NCBI RefSeq assembly: GCF_004403465.1
Contig: NZ_SOGQ01000034.1
Coordinates: 1 to 64,000, forward strand
Length of the DNA stretch: 64,000 bases
Source: Cryobacterium sinapicolor
Lineage (GTDB): Bacteria; Actinomycetota; Actinomycetes; Actinomycetales; Microbacteriaceae
Reading direction: 5' to 3'
Part shown: piece after piece, positions 32,780 through 42,063 of the stretch
How positions within the stretch are numbered: position 1 is the stretch's first letter
Layout of the letters: every line of letters starts with the position of its first letter
The notes under the pieces: model-generated
The model's database searches: none
Told to the model about the DNA's origin: nothing
What the model saw: the letters and a program-made list of their open reading frames with translations, nothing else
Program-made: the position numbers and the translations under genes

Positions 32780-33664
32780 ATGTGCTGTGTGGACCTTGGA
32801 CTGGTGGTGACGACGCTCGGCCGTGTCGAGGGCCTGAAACGACTCTTCGATTCTCTGTCCGACCAGCTTCTCGCCGCGGACGCCCTCGTCGTCGTCGCCC
32901 AGCGCAACCTGCCGGAGGTGGAGGCGCTCGCATCCGTCTACCGCTCGGAGAGCATGCGAATCATCGTGATGACGTCGCCGCTCGGTGCGGCCCGCGGCCG
33001 CAACGCGGGCGTCGCCGCACTTCCGGCCGACCGGGATCTGATGCTCAATTTCCCCAATGACACAACCTGGTACCCGCAGGGCGCTCTGGCCCGGATGCGG
33101 CTCCTGGCTGAGACGTTCCATGCAGGCGCCCTCACCGTGGTCGACGAGAACGGGCCCAAGTTCGTGCTGCCCGAGCCGGGCGCGGCCTTGACCCGGTGGA
33201 CGGTCTGGAGCGTGATCGAGATGGGCATCCTGATCCGGCGCACCATGTTCGACCGGATTGGCGGCTTCGACCCGGAGATCGGCACCGGCGCCCCGACGCC
33301 GTGGCAGGCCGGGGAGGCCACGGATCTGCTCCTGAAACTGATCCGTGCCGGGGAGCAGGCCGGCTTCGCCTGGCAGCCGCCCTCGCTCACGGTGGGCGGA
33401 ATCAGCGACCCGAGCGGGCTCAGCAGCGCGGAACGACGCCACAAGCTGCGCGGCTACGGCCGCGGGCTGGGGCGGCTGGTGACCCGCTGGAAGTACCCGT
33501 CGTGGTGGCGGTTGGCGTTCCTCGGCGGCGGCCTGTTCTTCGGCCTGCGCAACCGTGGCACGAACGCCCTCCTCGACGGCTGGTGGGTGTTCCTCGGTCG
33601 CCTCGAAGGGATGCTCGGGCGCACCCTCGGCCCGGCCGGCACGCTCACCGCGGTGACCCGGTGA
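32780..33664 (+). CDS. family 2 glycosyltransferase
   Basis: A 294-residue GT2-like enzyme. VDLGLVVTTLGRVEGLKRLF opens the Rossmann part; GAARGRNAGVAAL and LMLNFPNDTTWYP occupy the metal-binding region (Asn-Asp in place of the usual Asp-x-Asp); IGGFDPEIGTGAPTPWQAGE forms the acceptor side. Start at ATG 32780, or GTG at 32789. It begins a plus-strand operon with a flippase-like protein and a GT4 by GTGA overlaps. The replaced Asp-x-Asp is a small oddity. Confidence 0.7.
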   Translation: MCCVDLGLVVTTLGRVEGLKRLFDSLSDQLLAADALVVVAQRNLPEVEALASVYRSESMRIIVMTSPLGAARGRNAGVAALPADRDLMLNFPNDTTWYPQGALARMRLLAETFHAGALTVVDENGPKFVLPEPGAALTRWTVWSVIEMGILIRRTMFDRIGGFDPEIGTGAPTPWQAGEATDLLLKLIRAGEQAGFAWQPPSLTVGGISDPSGLSSAERRHKLRGYGRGLGRLVTRWKYPSWWRLAFLGGGLFFGLRNRGTNALLDGWWVFLGRLEGMLGRTLGPAGTLTAVTR

Positions 33665-34818
33665 CGGCCGACCTGCCCTCCCCCCTCCGGCTGCGGCGGG
33701 CCACCCTCAGTCTGATCACCCTGCTCGGGGGCGTGTCACTGGCCGTCATCCCCGCGGCCACGGTCGCCATCTCCTCCCGGCTGTTCAGTCGCCCGGAGCA
33801 GGGCCTGATCGCCGTTGCGGTAATGGTGGCCACCTTCGCCGGCCAGCTCACCTTCGCGGTCGTTCTGGAGTCCCGGCTCAGTTCGGCCGCCACCGAACGC
33901 CGGGTGGTGTTCCCGCTCTGGTTGGCGGGCCTCGCCCTGGTCGCCGCCGCGGTGATCGCACTCAACGCCACGAATCCGGTCGTGCTCTGCCTCGGCCTGC
34001 CCCTGCTGATCGCGGCCCTCGAGGTGGGCCGGGGCGTCTCGGTCGCCGAGCGCCTGGACTTGCGGGAGATCTGGGCATCCGTTTTCGTGGGTCTGGGCGC
34101 CCTCGCCGGCGTGCTGGCCGCGTTCACCGGTCAGGACTGGGCGCTGATCCCCCTCGTGGCCGGTATCGCCCTGGCCACCCTGGTGCGCTGCCTACCGGTG
34201 ACCCACCGGGCCAGCCGCCCAGAGCCGGCCGTGCTGGGCTGGGTGGTGGCCGACACGGCGATCACCGGCGTGATCTACCCGCTCCTGAACACCATGATCC
34301 TCACGCTGATCGGACCGGATGAAGCGGTGCTGTTCACGGCCATCGCGACGGTGTCCGGCCTGCTCGCGATCCCCCTGAACTTCATGCGCCTGCGCCTGCT
34401 CAAGGAGCACTCCCGCCTCGATATCGCGGTGTCGGCGGGTGCGGTCCTGGCAGCCGTGGTGGTGCTGGTCGTGCTCGAACTCACGGGCGTGCTCGGCTTC
34501 GTTTTCGGCGGCGTCTGGACCAGCTCGGCCACGATCCTGCCGCTGGTGCTCGCCTGCGGCTGGCGGGCCGCGTCGCTTGCCACGACCATTCCGTTCGCCG
34601 CGCTGCGCCGGATGGGCGAGGTTCGGCTGCTCACCGGGCTGCGCGCCGCCGTCTCCGTGATGGCCTTCGCCCTGGCCGGAGTCGGCCTGGCCCTGCACAG
34701 CCTGTCGGCCGTGTTCCTGGGTCTGCTCGTCGCGGAACTGGCGTCGGCCGTGGTCTACGAGCTCGCACGACGCCACCGGGTACGCGCCGCCGCGCTGGCG
34801 ATGGCGGCCGCCGCGTGA
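33661..34818 (+). CDS. polysaccharide flippase-like membrane protein
   Basis: A 385-residue hydrophobic protein with about 10-12 helices, starting at the GTG (33661) that overlaps the GT2 stop. The opening LITLLGGVSLAVIPAATVAISSRLFSRPEQG resembles the first helices of Wzx/MurJ-like exporters. It is shorter than most Wzx (400-480 residues). Its position between two glycosyltransferases suggests movement of lipid-linked glycan across the membrane. Identification rests on topology and context, not a firm motif. Confidence 0.6.
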   Translation: MTADLPSPLRLRRATLSLITLLGGVSLAVIPAATVAISSRLFSRPEQGLIAVAVMVATFAGQLTFAVVLESRLSSAATERRVVFPLWLAGLALVAAAVIALNATNPVVLCLGLPLLIAALEVGRGVSVAERLDLREIWASVFVGLGALAGVLAAFTGQDWALIPLVAGIALATLVRCLPVTHRASRPEPAVLGWVVADTAITGVIYPLLNTMILTLIGPDEAVLFTAIATVSGLLAIPLNFMRLRLLKEHSRLDIAVSAGAVLAAVVVLVVLELTGVLGFVFGGVWTSSATILPLVLACGWRAASLATTIPFAALRRMGEVRLLTGLRAAVSVMAFALAGVGLALHSLSAVFLGLLVAELASAVVYELARRHRVRAAALAMAAAA

Positions 34819-35912
34819 GCCGCGTCCTCGTCGATCTGCTCTTCTTCACCGGCCGCAAGGGCGGCATGGAGTCGTACGTGCGGGAGGTGTACGGTCGCAT
34901 CGAACGAGGTGCCGACGGGATAGAGTTCGTCGGCTTCGCCTCGAGCGAACTCGCCGGCTCGGACACGTCCTGGTTCCCGGGCGCGATCATCGACTCCGGC
35001 ATCAGCGGCGAGAACCGGATCGCCTGGGCCCGCGGTGAGCTCTTCTCCGTCACCCGCGCGGCTCGGCGGCTGCGTGCCGACCTGGTGCACTGCCCGGCGA
35101 ACCTCGGTCCGTTCTGGTCGCGGGTGCCCGTGGTGCTGACCGTGCACGACCTGCTGCCGTTCCGGCATCCGGAATACGTGCCGGGGGCCTACTCGCGTAT
35201 TCTCCGCACCATGATTCGGGTGGCCGCGCACGGCGCCCGCCGCGTTCTCACCGTGAGCGTCGCCTCGGCGGACGACATCGTGCGCTTCCTTCGGGTTCCG
35301 GCCGCCCGCGTCGACGTGGTGCCGCTCGCGGGCCAGGACACAGATGCCTGCCCGCCCGCGGCACCCCTCCCCCGATTGCCACGCCACGTGCTGGCCGTGG
35401 GCAACCGGATGCCGCACAAGAACTTCCCCCTGCTGCTGGAGGCCGTCGCCCTGATCCCCGCCGCGTCCCGGCCGCACCTGACGGTCACCGGCAGCCACGG
35501 TGATGACCCACTCGCCCCCGTTGTAGCCAGGCTTGATCTGGAGGCGTGGGTGTCGCTGCGGGGCTGGCTGAGCGCTGAGGAACTTGACCGGCTCTACGCC
35601 GAGTCGAGCCTGATCGTGTTCCCTACTCTGTTCGAGGGCTTCGGCCTGCCGGTGCTGGAGGCCATGTCCCGAGGCTGCCCCGTGGTCTGCTCCGATATCC
35701 CGGTGCTGCACGAGGTCGCCGGCGACGCGGCCGTGTACGTGGCGCCGCAGGATGCCGCCGCCCTCGCGGCGACAGTAGCCCGCCTACTTGACGACCCGGC
35801 CGAGCTGGCTCGCCGGTCAGAGCAGGGCCGTGAGCGCGCCCGCGCCTTCTCGTGGACGCGGACCGCCCGGCACACGGTGGCGTCGTTTCAGCGGGCCCTC
35901 TCCGAGCGGTAA
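34815..35912 (+). CDS. family 4 glycosyltransferase
   Basis: A 365-residue GT-B enzyme. The N-terminal domain has FFTGRKGGMESYVREVYGRI and VVLTVHDLLPFRHPEYVPG. The C-terminal donor domain has LAVGNRMPHKNFPLLLEAVA, RGWLSAEELDRLYAES and the retaining GT4 signature PTLFEGFGLPVLEAMSRG with its Glu pair. It is a soluble cytoplasmic enzyme adding a sugar from a nucleotide donor. The GTG start overlaps the previous stop. Its last 25 bases overlap the convergent GT4 gene. Confidence 0.85.
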   Translation: MSRVLVDLLFFTGRKGGMESYVREVYGRIERGADGIEFVGFASSELAGSDTSWFPGAIIDSGISGENRIAWARGELFSVTRAARRLRADLVHCPANLGPFWSRVPVVLTVHDLLPFRHPEYVPGAYSRILRTMIRVAAHGARRVLTVSVASADDIVRFLRVPAARVDVVPLAGQDTDACPPAAPLPRLPRHVLAVGNRMPHKNFPLLLEAVALIPAASRPHLTVTGSHGDDPLAPVVARLDLEAWVSLRGWLSAEELDRLYAESSLIVFPTLFEGFGLPVLEAMSRGCPVVCSDIPVLHEVAGDAAVYVAPQDAAALAATVARLLDDPAELARRSEQGRERARAFSWTRTARHTVASFQRALSER

Positions 35913-37051
35913 CGCGCCAGGATCTGGTCGACCGAAGCGCTCAGGCCGTGGCTGAGCCGCTCGCGCCGGAACCAGTCCAGGGTAGTGCGGCGCAACGGCT
36001 CACCGGCCTCGACTGCCCGCACGATGGCCGCACCGAGTTCGGACGGGCCCACGGAGACGGACACGAAGCCATTGACGCCGTCTACGACCAGCTCCGCGGC
36101 GGCGTTGTCGGGGCCCGCCACCACCACGCTGGGCGTGCCGAATGCCGCCGCCTCGGCGATGACGAGCCCGAACCCTTCCCGGGCCGACGGGTTGACCAGC
36201 ACCCGGGCACCCTGCACGAGGCCCCGGAGCTCGCCCTCGCTCACCCGCCCTCGCAGCTCGACGGCGGAGGCCAGGCCGAGTTCGCCCACCCGCGCGGCCA
36301 CGCGGGGCGTTTCAGGGCCGGAGCCCACGATGACCGCGCGCAGGGTTGGCGCCTGGTGACGGGCCTCTCGCAGGGCCGGAATGAGATCGATCAGGCGTTT
36401 GTCGGCGATGTGCCGGCCCACAAAGACCAGGTAGGGGTCGACCGGCCGCTCGGTCGTGGCATCGGGCTCGGCGCCGACGAGATCGACCAGTCCCAGCGTG
36501 ACCGGCTGGGCGCTGCGCCGATAGCGGCGCAGCCGGGCGCCGGTGAACGCGCTGTTGACGGTGTGTACGTCACAGAGACGGATGCCCACGGTCTGCAGCA
36601 GGAACGCGATCGTTCCCGGCAGCGCGCCGGCGTACTCCCGCCACTTCGTCCACGGCCAGACCTCGAGCCAGTCGGCGACAACGAGCGCGGGCGTGCCGAG
36701 CAGGGCCAGCCGCACCGCGAACAGGTTCAGCACCGGCAGGGTGCTGACGACCACGATGTCGTAGCTCCCGCGCCGGCGGAGGAAATGATGGAACAGCGCC
36801 CAGGCGAAAGCGACAGCGCTCCGCGGCGTGCGGGTGCCGCCGGCATCGTAGATGTCCCCCTGCCACACCGGCACGATGGTGAAAGGCGCCGCCGGGGGCG
36901 CATCCGTCGGCCATTGACCGCGGGTCACGTAATCGACCGTGCACCCACGCTCGATGAAAAGCTCCGCCAGGCGGCGGTAGACCCGTTCGCCGCCGCCGGT
37001 GTTGACCGGGAACAGGCAGTCGAAGGCGACCGCGACCCGCGGTTCAGGCAC
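35888..37051 (-). CDS. family 4 glycosyltransferase
   Basis: A 387-residue GT-B enzyme, last gene of a seven-gene minus-strand operon (42978 to 35888). Marks are VAFDCLFPVNTGGGERVYRRL, LVFVGRHIADKRLIDLIPAL, AVIVGSGPETPRVAARVGEL and PSAREGFGLVIAEAAAFGTPSVV with the donor-binding Glu. It overlaps the DUF2142 stop by 8 bases. It acts at the cytoplasmic membrane face. Its 3' end runs 25 bases into the opposing GT4 gene. Confidence 0.85.
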   Translation of the reverse strand: MPEPRVAVAFDCLFPVNTGGGERVYRRLAELFIERGCTVDYVTRGQWPTDAPPAAPFTIVPVWQGDIYDAGGTRTPRSAVAFAWALFHHFLRRRGSYDIVVVSTLPVLNLFAVRLALLGTPALVVADWLEVWPWTKWREYAGALPGTIAFLLQTVGIRLCDVHTVNSAFTGARLRRYRRSAQPVTLGLVDLVGAEPDATTERPVDPYLVFVGRHIADKRLIDLIPALREARHQAPTLRAVIVGSGPETPRVAARVGELGLASAVELRGRVSEGELRGLVQGARVLVNPSAREGFGLVIAEAAAFGTPSVVVAGPDNAAAELVVDGVNGFVSVSVGPSELGAAIVRAVEAGEPLRRTTLDWFRRERLSHGLSASVDQILARYRSERAR

Positions 37052-38678
37052 GGATCATCTCGGTCTCCGGCTCGGGCGACGCGGACGCGCCGGGGTTGGT
37101 ATCGCCGACGGAGTTGGCTTCGGCTTCGGCTTCGGCACGGGCGCTTCGCGCGGCGAGCCGGCCCGCCCACAGCAGGAAAAGGAGCGAGACGAGGCCATAG
37201 AGGGCGACCAGGGGTAACGCCCCCAGCGGTGGTTCCCAATCGGGGTTCTCCCAGATGGTGCTGAACGATTGCTCCGTGCCGACCACGTAGCGCCGCAGCA
37301 CCAGGAAGAACGCGGCCAGGCCGTAGGCGGCCAAGAGGGTGAGTCCGATCCAGGTCAGCCGGGTGGACAGGAACGCGAGACGCCGCCCCGACCGACCGGA
37401 CAGGAGCCACGCGGCCACGAGCGTCACCCCCACGTAGAGGAAGAGTCCGTAGCGGCCCTGCCAGATGATGCCGGTCTGGTGCGCGCTGTAGCCCTGCACG
37501 AGGGCAGGAACCAGCAGCGCGGCTCCCGTGACGATCCCCATGGTCACCACGCTGCGCCGGTCCAGCCCGGCGAAAGCGAGCGCCACCAGGATGGCCAGGG
37601 CGGCCACGAACGGCCAGTAGACGGCGACAGACAGAGGCGTGTCGAGCCAGCCGAAGAACCCGATGGCCTGCTGGATATAGTCCGGGGTCAGTTGGATCAC
37701 ATACGCGAAGCCATGCATGAACGATGCCCCCACCTGGGGCGCGTCCGAGGCATCCGCCTGGCCGGACAGGCTGCCACCCCGGAGGGTCCAGAGAATCGAG
37801 AAGAGCCCGCCGGCCGCCACCGACGCCAGCGCGACATAGGAGGAACCCGTCGTGAAGAGGGTCCTCACCGCCCTCCACCCCGTGGCAGCGAAGCACAGGC
37901 CCACCACGACCACGAGCCACAGCGGCCCCGTCGCGCGGGCGGTGGCCAGCACGATCGATGCCACCGTGACGATCGTCCAAAGGTAGCGGCGGGACAGTGA
38001 CGACACCACTCCCGCGTCCCGGCCGTCGAAGTGCTGCAGGAGCCGGAGCAGGGAGATCCAGAGTGCACCGGCCGCCGCGACCTCGATGCCGTTGGGGTTC
38101 ACCGCACCGAAGAGGTACAGCACCATGGGCGTAGCGAGGAAGGCCAGCCCGAACGGCAGCCAACGGGAACGCCACACCGACATCGCGGTTTGGAAGGCCC
38201 AGGCCACGAAGACGGAGCACAGCAAGCCGCTGACGATGCGCATGGAGTAGATCCCGGCCGATCCGTCGAACAGAAGGGTCGGCCAGCCGACGAGGTAATA
38301 GTAGATCGGGTTGTACGCGCTCACCCAGGTGTTGAACCAGTCGGCGCCGCCTGAATCCCCTAGCTCGAACCCGCAGTCCGCGGTCATCTCGGGGTGGAAC
38401 AGGTAGCAGACGATCTGCTGGCTGTAGGAGTACTCCTCCGGCAGGTCGACGACGGAGTGTCTGACCCCCGCCACGGGGTGTCCGGTCAGGTCACCGCGCA
38501 CCTGTGCGATGGCCTTGGCGGCATGGGCGTTCTCGTCGGGGACGGAGAAGATCGGGCTGGCGAGGGACCACAGGGTGGCGAGCATCGCCATCAGGGCGAA
38601 GGCCGTCCAGAAAACGGACCGGGTGTGCGCTGGTTTGTGGCGAACACGGAGCGCCTTCCGGGAAGACAGCACCCTCAT
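37044..38678 (-). CDS. DUF2142 multi-pass membrane protein
   Basis: A 544-residue protein with about 12 hydrophobic segments. FSVPDENAHAAKA after the first helix is the DUF2142 motif (Pro-Asp-Glu-x-x-His), as in GT-C-type enzymes where an acidic pair follows helix 1. The loop YSYSQQIVCYLFHPEMTADC and YNPIYYYLVGWPTLLF continue the extracytoplasmic part. It probably transfers a sugar from a polyprenyl phosphate outside the membrane. A C-terminal Glu/Ala-rich tail is disordered. The ATG overlaps the flippase stop (ATGA). Confidence 0.75.
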   Translation of the reverse strand: MRVLSSRKALRVRHKPAHTRSVFWTAFALMAMLATLWSLASPIFSVPDENAHAAKAIAQVRGDLTGHPVAGVRHSVVDLPEEYSYSQQIVCYLFHPEMTADCGFELGDSGGADWFNTWVSAYNPIYYYLVGWPTLLFDGSAGIYSMRIVSGLLCSVFVAWAFQTAMSVWRSRWLPFGLAFLATPMVLYLFGAVNPNGIEVAAAGALWISLLRLLQHFDGRDAGVVSSLSRRYLWTIVTVASIVLATARATGPLWLVVVVGLCFAATGWRAVRTLFTTGSSYVALASVAAGGLFSILWTLRGGSLSGQADASDAPQVGASFMHGFAYVIQLTPDYIQQAIGFFGWLDTPLSVAVYWPFVAALAILVALAFAGLDRRSVVTMGIVTGAALLVPALVQGYSAHQTGIIWQGRYGLFLYVGVTLVAAWLLSGRSGRRLAFLSTRLTWIGLTLLAAYGLAAFFLVLRRYVVGTEQSFSTIWENPDWEPPLGALPLVALYGLVSLLFLLWAGRLAARSARAEAEAEANSVGDTNPGASASPEPETEMIRA

Positions 38679-39961
38679 GACACGTCTCGTGAGAGGCGGT
38701 CTCGCCGTTGCGCAGACGTCCGCACGACAGCCGTGATGTGAATGAACAGACCGGCGGCGGGCCCGATGACCAGGGCTGCAATCACACGATCACCGATCGC
38801 CCAGGGCATCAGCACCGCGCCCATGGCGATGACGGCCGCAACCACCCATCCGGCCGTATAGGCGGTGTGACTGTCACGGGACAGAACGGCCGGCCCGGTC
38901 ACGAAGAGCCCCGCGATCATCCCTGATGCGAACACCAGCGGAACCAGGAGGTCGCTCACCTGCCTCACCGTAACGCCGAACAGCCAGACGAAGACCTGTT
39001 CGCCCCAGAGCGCCGTCATCCCCGCGAAGACCGCAGTACCGATCGCGACGACCGTGAGAAAAAGGACCAGAGCGCGGATGATGTTCGCTTCACGGGACGC
39101 GAAGAAGACCAGCAGGTAACTCTGGAATGCAGTGAGCGGCACGAGCAGGGGCGCCCGGAGGAGCGTGATGGCCAGAATAAGAGCGCCGAAATAGGCCCGG
39201 TCGACTCCGTCAGCGAACAGCGCGAGGAGCGCCGGGAACCCGGTGACCATCGCCGCCATGGCCGCAGCCGCCAGCATGGTGCGGGAGCTGTTCCAGAGCA
39301 GGCTGCGATAGGTGCCGTCGACATAACGTGCAAGCGCCAACCGCTTGCGGGCAACCACCAGGACGGTTCCCATCGTGATCGGGAACGGTGCGATCACGGC
39401 CCAGGCCAGCCAGGTCTGGTCCCCGCCGAGCGCGAGCACCGACAGGACCGCTGCGAGGCGCAGAGCGCCGTCCAGGCCCACGATCAGAGCTAGGTCGGCC
39501 CAGAGTCCGAGTCCGGAAAGGACCCCGCTGAGGGAGGCGACCGCGACGCAGGCCACCGCTCCCACCGCCAACGGCAGGACCAGTCCGAGTTGACTCGCCC
39601 CGAAAGCGGGGAGCGCCCAGAGGGGGAAACTCACCGCGATCGCAATACCAACGATCCCGGCCGCGAGAAGAACGAACTTCGGGACCGGAACGCGGGGTTG
39701 CCCGGGCACCTCGGCGGTGGCGAGTGCGCGGGTACGCGCCGACACGGCCCGGGTCATCTCCTGTTGAAGGCCGAAGAGACATCCCACAATGAAGTAGAGA
39801 ACGGCCCAGAAGACAGCGAACACAGAATAGGCAGCGAGGCCGGCCTGCTGGGCCACCGCCAGGGTGACGAGATAACCGGAAACCCCGGCCACCACGGCGG
39901 CTCCCCCGATGAGGAGGATGCTGAGCTTTCCCCGCCGGCCGCTGCCGGTGGATTCACTCAC
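38675..39961 (-). CDS. oligosaccharide flippase-like membrane protein
   Basis: About 428 residues with 12 or more hydrophobic segments, resembling the Wzx/MATE-related polysaccharide exporters (GGAAVVAGVSGYLVTLAVAQ, then paired helices throughout, and LVFASGMIAGLFVTGPAVLS). GTG at 39961 overlaps the galE stop as GTGA and has AGGA upstream; an ATG at 39985 is possible. It lies in the same operon as the DUF2142 protein and a GT4. It would transfer lipid-linked repeat units, an alternative to the ABC exporter at 47101. Confidence 0.7.
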   Translation of the reverse strand: MSESTGSGRRGKLSILLIGGAAVVAGVSGYLVTLAVAQQAGLAAYSVFAVFWAVLYFIVGCLFGLQQEMTRAVSARTRALATAEVPGQPRVPVPKFVLLAAGIVGIAIAVSFPLWALPAFGASQLGLVLPLAVGAVACVAVASLSGVLSGLGLWADLALIVGLDGALRLAAVLSVLALGGDQTWLAWAVIAPFPITMGTVLVVARKRLALARYVDGTYRSLLWNSSRTMLAAAAMAAMVTGFPALLALFADGVDRAYFGALILAITLLRAPLLVPLTAFQSYLLVFFASREANIIRALVLFLTVVAIGTAVFAGMTALWGEQVFVWLFGVTVRQVSDLLVPLVFASGMIAGLFVTGPAVLSRDSHTAYTAGWVVAAVIAMGAVLMPWAIGDRVIAALVIGPAAGLFIHITAVVRTSAQRRDRLSRDVS

Positions 39962-40926
39962 CGAGATGATTCCTGGGCGCTCCAAGCCGAACTCACCATG
40001 TCACTCAGGGAGCGGATTGCTGACCATCCCAGGACTCGACCGATCTTGTCGACCTCGGCGACCACGGAGGCAGGGTCGCCCGGGCGTGGCGACTCGATCG
40101 ACGGGTGCAGGTCGGTGCCGGAGACACGTGCCACTGCGTCGACCACATCACGCACCGAATACCCGCGGCCGGTGCCGACGTTGAAGACGTCGAAGGGCTC
40201 GGGCTGCTCATGCAGCCGGGAGAGCGCGGCCAGGTGAGCGTCCGCGAGATCGGCGACGTGGATGAAGTCTCGAACGCACGTGCCGTCGGCCGTGTCGTAC
40301 GTGTCACCGAAAATGACCGGGTTCTGGCCCTCGGCCATTTTCTGGAAGACCATCGGTATCAGGTTGAGCACAGCGCGGTCAGCCAGCTCGGGTCGGGCGG
40401 CGCCCGCCACATTGAAGTAGCGAAGGCTGATCGCGCGCAGTGGCCGTGCCGCTGTCTCGTCGCGGATCATCCACTCGCCGACGAGCTTGGTCTCGCCGTA
40501 GGGGTTCACCGGCCGTGTCTCGTCAGTTTCCAGGAGCGGGAGCCCGGCGCCGTTACCGTACACGGCGGCCGAAGAGGAGAAGACCAGACGGGTCACCCCG
40601 GCCTCGCCCATGGCCGCCAACAGATTGGCCAGACCACCGAGGTTCTGCTGGAAGTACCACGTGGGGCGCTGTACCGATTCGCCGACTTGCTTGCGCGCGG
40701 CAAGGTGCACGACCTCGTCGACATCGTGCTCCATCATCAGGTCGCGAAGGCGTGCGACCGCGGTGTCTTCCGACAGCTCCAAGCGCAGGATCGGCACCCC
40801 GGGCACCCGTGCTTCGATGCCGGTGACGACGTCGTCCGCGATCACGACCGAGCGCCCCTGCTTGAGCAGCAGATCAACGATATGAGCTCCGATGTAGCCT
40901 GTGCCACCGGTCACCAGGGTTGTCAT
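39958..40926 (-). CDS. galE: UDP-glucose 4-epimerase-like, second copy
   Basis: A 322-residue GalE-like epimerase. TLVTGGTGYIGAHIVDLLLK, FSSSAAVYGNGAG, NPYGETKLVGEWMIRD, LRYFNVAGAA and GTCVRDFIHVADLADAHLAA are the expected NAD, catalytic and UDP-sugar motifs. Compared with the copy at 20487 it shares the same active-site pattern. It overlaps both neighbours by four bases inside the seven-gene operon. It probably provides the galactose (or GalNAc) donor specifically for this locus. Confidence 0.85.
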   Translation of the reverse strand: MTTLVTGGTGYIGAHIVDLLLKQGRSVVIADDVVTGIEARVPGVPILRLELSEDTAVARLRDLMMEHDVDEVVHLAARKQVGESVQRPTWYFQQNLGGLANLLAAMGEAGVTRLVFSSSAAVYGNGAGLPLLETDETRPVNPYGETKLVGEWMIRDETAARPLRAISLRYFNVAGAARPELADRAVLNLIPMVFQKMAEGQNPVIFGDTYDTADGTCVRDFIHVADLADAHLAALSRLHEQPEPFDVFNVGTGRGYSVRDVVDAVARVSGTDLHPSIESPRPGDPASVVAEVDKIGRVLGWSAIRSLSDMVSSAWSAQESSR

Positions 40927-41306
40927 GCGGGATTGACATCTTCCGTCGGGGTTCGGCCGTCCTGCGCCGTGGGTGCTTCGGTCAGTGCGATCTGGCGGGC
41001 CAGGTCGGTTATCTGACGGTCGAGTCGCCGGTTGTGAGCGGAGGACGTGACGGCGAAGCCGAGGAAGACCACGATCAGCCCGTAGAGGAGCAGATCCGTT
41101 CCGCGCCCCACGCCCAGCACGGAGGCGACCGCGTTGGTCAGGTTCGGGAAGATGACGGCGATGACCGCACTCACCATGACCAGCAACAGTGTCAGACGGC
41201 GGATGGCCATGCCCCGCGCACCACGCCGGGGTAGGAGGATCACCAAGCCCAGAACGGCGAAGACTGTGATCAAGACAACCTTGATCAGAATTTGATTAGC
41301 GTCCAT
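40923..41306 (-). CDS. DUF2304 small membrane protein
   Basis: A 127-residue protein with three hydrophobic segments (LIKVVLITVFAVLGLVILL, LLLVMVSAVIAVIFP, LLLYGLIVVFLGFAV) and a hydrophilic C-terminal helix RRLDRQITDLARQIAL. DUF2304 proteins are usually encoded next to a GT2 that makes a polyprenyl-phosphate sugar, as here. It may anchor or regulate that enzyme. The exact function is unknown. It overlaps galE by ATGA. Confidence 0.8.
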   Translation of the reverse strand: MDANQILIKVVLITVFAVLGLVILLPRRGARGMAIRRLTLLLVMVSAVIAVIFPNLTNAVASVLGVGRGTDLLLYGLIVVFLGFAVTSSAHNRRLDRQITDLARQIALTEAPTAQDGRTPTEDVNPA

Positions 41307-41330
41307 GGGTTTCCGTCCCTCGCAGTCCGA

Positions 41331-42053
41331 TCATTTGAAGATGAGGTCGCTGACAATGTTGACGGAGTTCCAGACGGACTGGCCCTTCGACCTCGAGTAA
41401 TCCGTATAGATGATGTGCACCGGCTGCTCGGCGTAACGGAGCTTCAACCGCCCGATTTCGTTGACGATCTCGGAGGCGTGGGCCATCCGGTTCTGGGTCA
41501 CTCGAATCGAACTCGCCGCCTGGCGAGACAGGGCACGAAGTCCGTTGTGCGCATCCGTGAGGCGCACACCTGATGTGACGTTCTGGAAGACGACGGCGGC
41601 CTTGAGGACCAGCCGTTTGATCGCGCCGGGTTTCGTGCGGTCGTCGAGGAAGCGCGACCCCACCACGATGTCCAGCGGCTCCGTCGCCAGGCGCCTGACC
41701 ATGTCCAGAGCGTCCTCTACCCGGTGCTGCCCGTCGGAGTCGAAGGTCACGAAATACTCGGCCCCCGGGTCGGTGAGTGCGTATCGAAGTCCGGTTTGCA
41801 GCGACGCACCCTGACCTAGGTTGATGGGGTGGTGCACGACGTGGGCACCAGCGCGGCGCGCCGCCTGGGCCGAGTCGTCGGTGCTGCCGTCATCCACGCA
41901 AACGACGTGGGGGAACGTCTCCCGGGCGTAACGGATGACGTCTCCCACCACGGCTGCTTCATTGAAGAGCGGAATGACGAGCCACGTCTTTTCCGCGATT
42001 ATCCGGTCCGCGTCGCTCATCGCCGGATCCATCGGACTAACGTCCCTAGTCAT
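41331..42053 (-). CDS. family 2 glycosyltransferase, polyprenyl-phosphate sugar synthase-like
   Basis: About 240 residues. LVIPLFNEAAVVGDVIRYA, VVCVDDGSTDDSAQAARRAG, INLGQGASLQTGLRYAL and FVTFDSDGQHRVEDA are the marks of dolichyl-phosphate-mannose/glucose synthase-type GT2. No transmembrane tail, which may explain the DUF2304 partner 24 bases downstream. The start is unclear: ATG codons at 42098, 42074, 42053, 42032 and 42020; I chose 42053 because it lies just after the preceding gene's stop. Confidence 0.8.
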   Translation of the reverse strand: MTRDVSPMDPAMSDADRIIAEKTWLVIPLFNEAAVVGDVIRYARETFPHVVCVDDGSTDDSAQAARRAGAHVVHHPINLGQGASLQTGLRYALTDPGAEYFVTFDSDGQHRVEDALDMVRRLATEPLDIVVGSRFLDDRTKPGAIKRLVLKAAVVFQNVTSGVRLTDAHNGLRALSRQAASSIRVTQNRMAHASEIVNEIGRLKLRYAEQPVHIIYTDYSRSKGQSVWNSVNIVSDLIFK

Positions 42054-42063
42054 ATCATCTGCT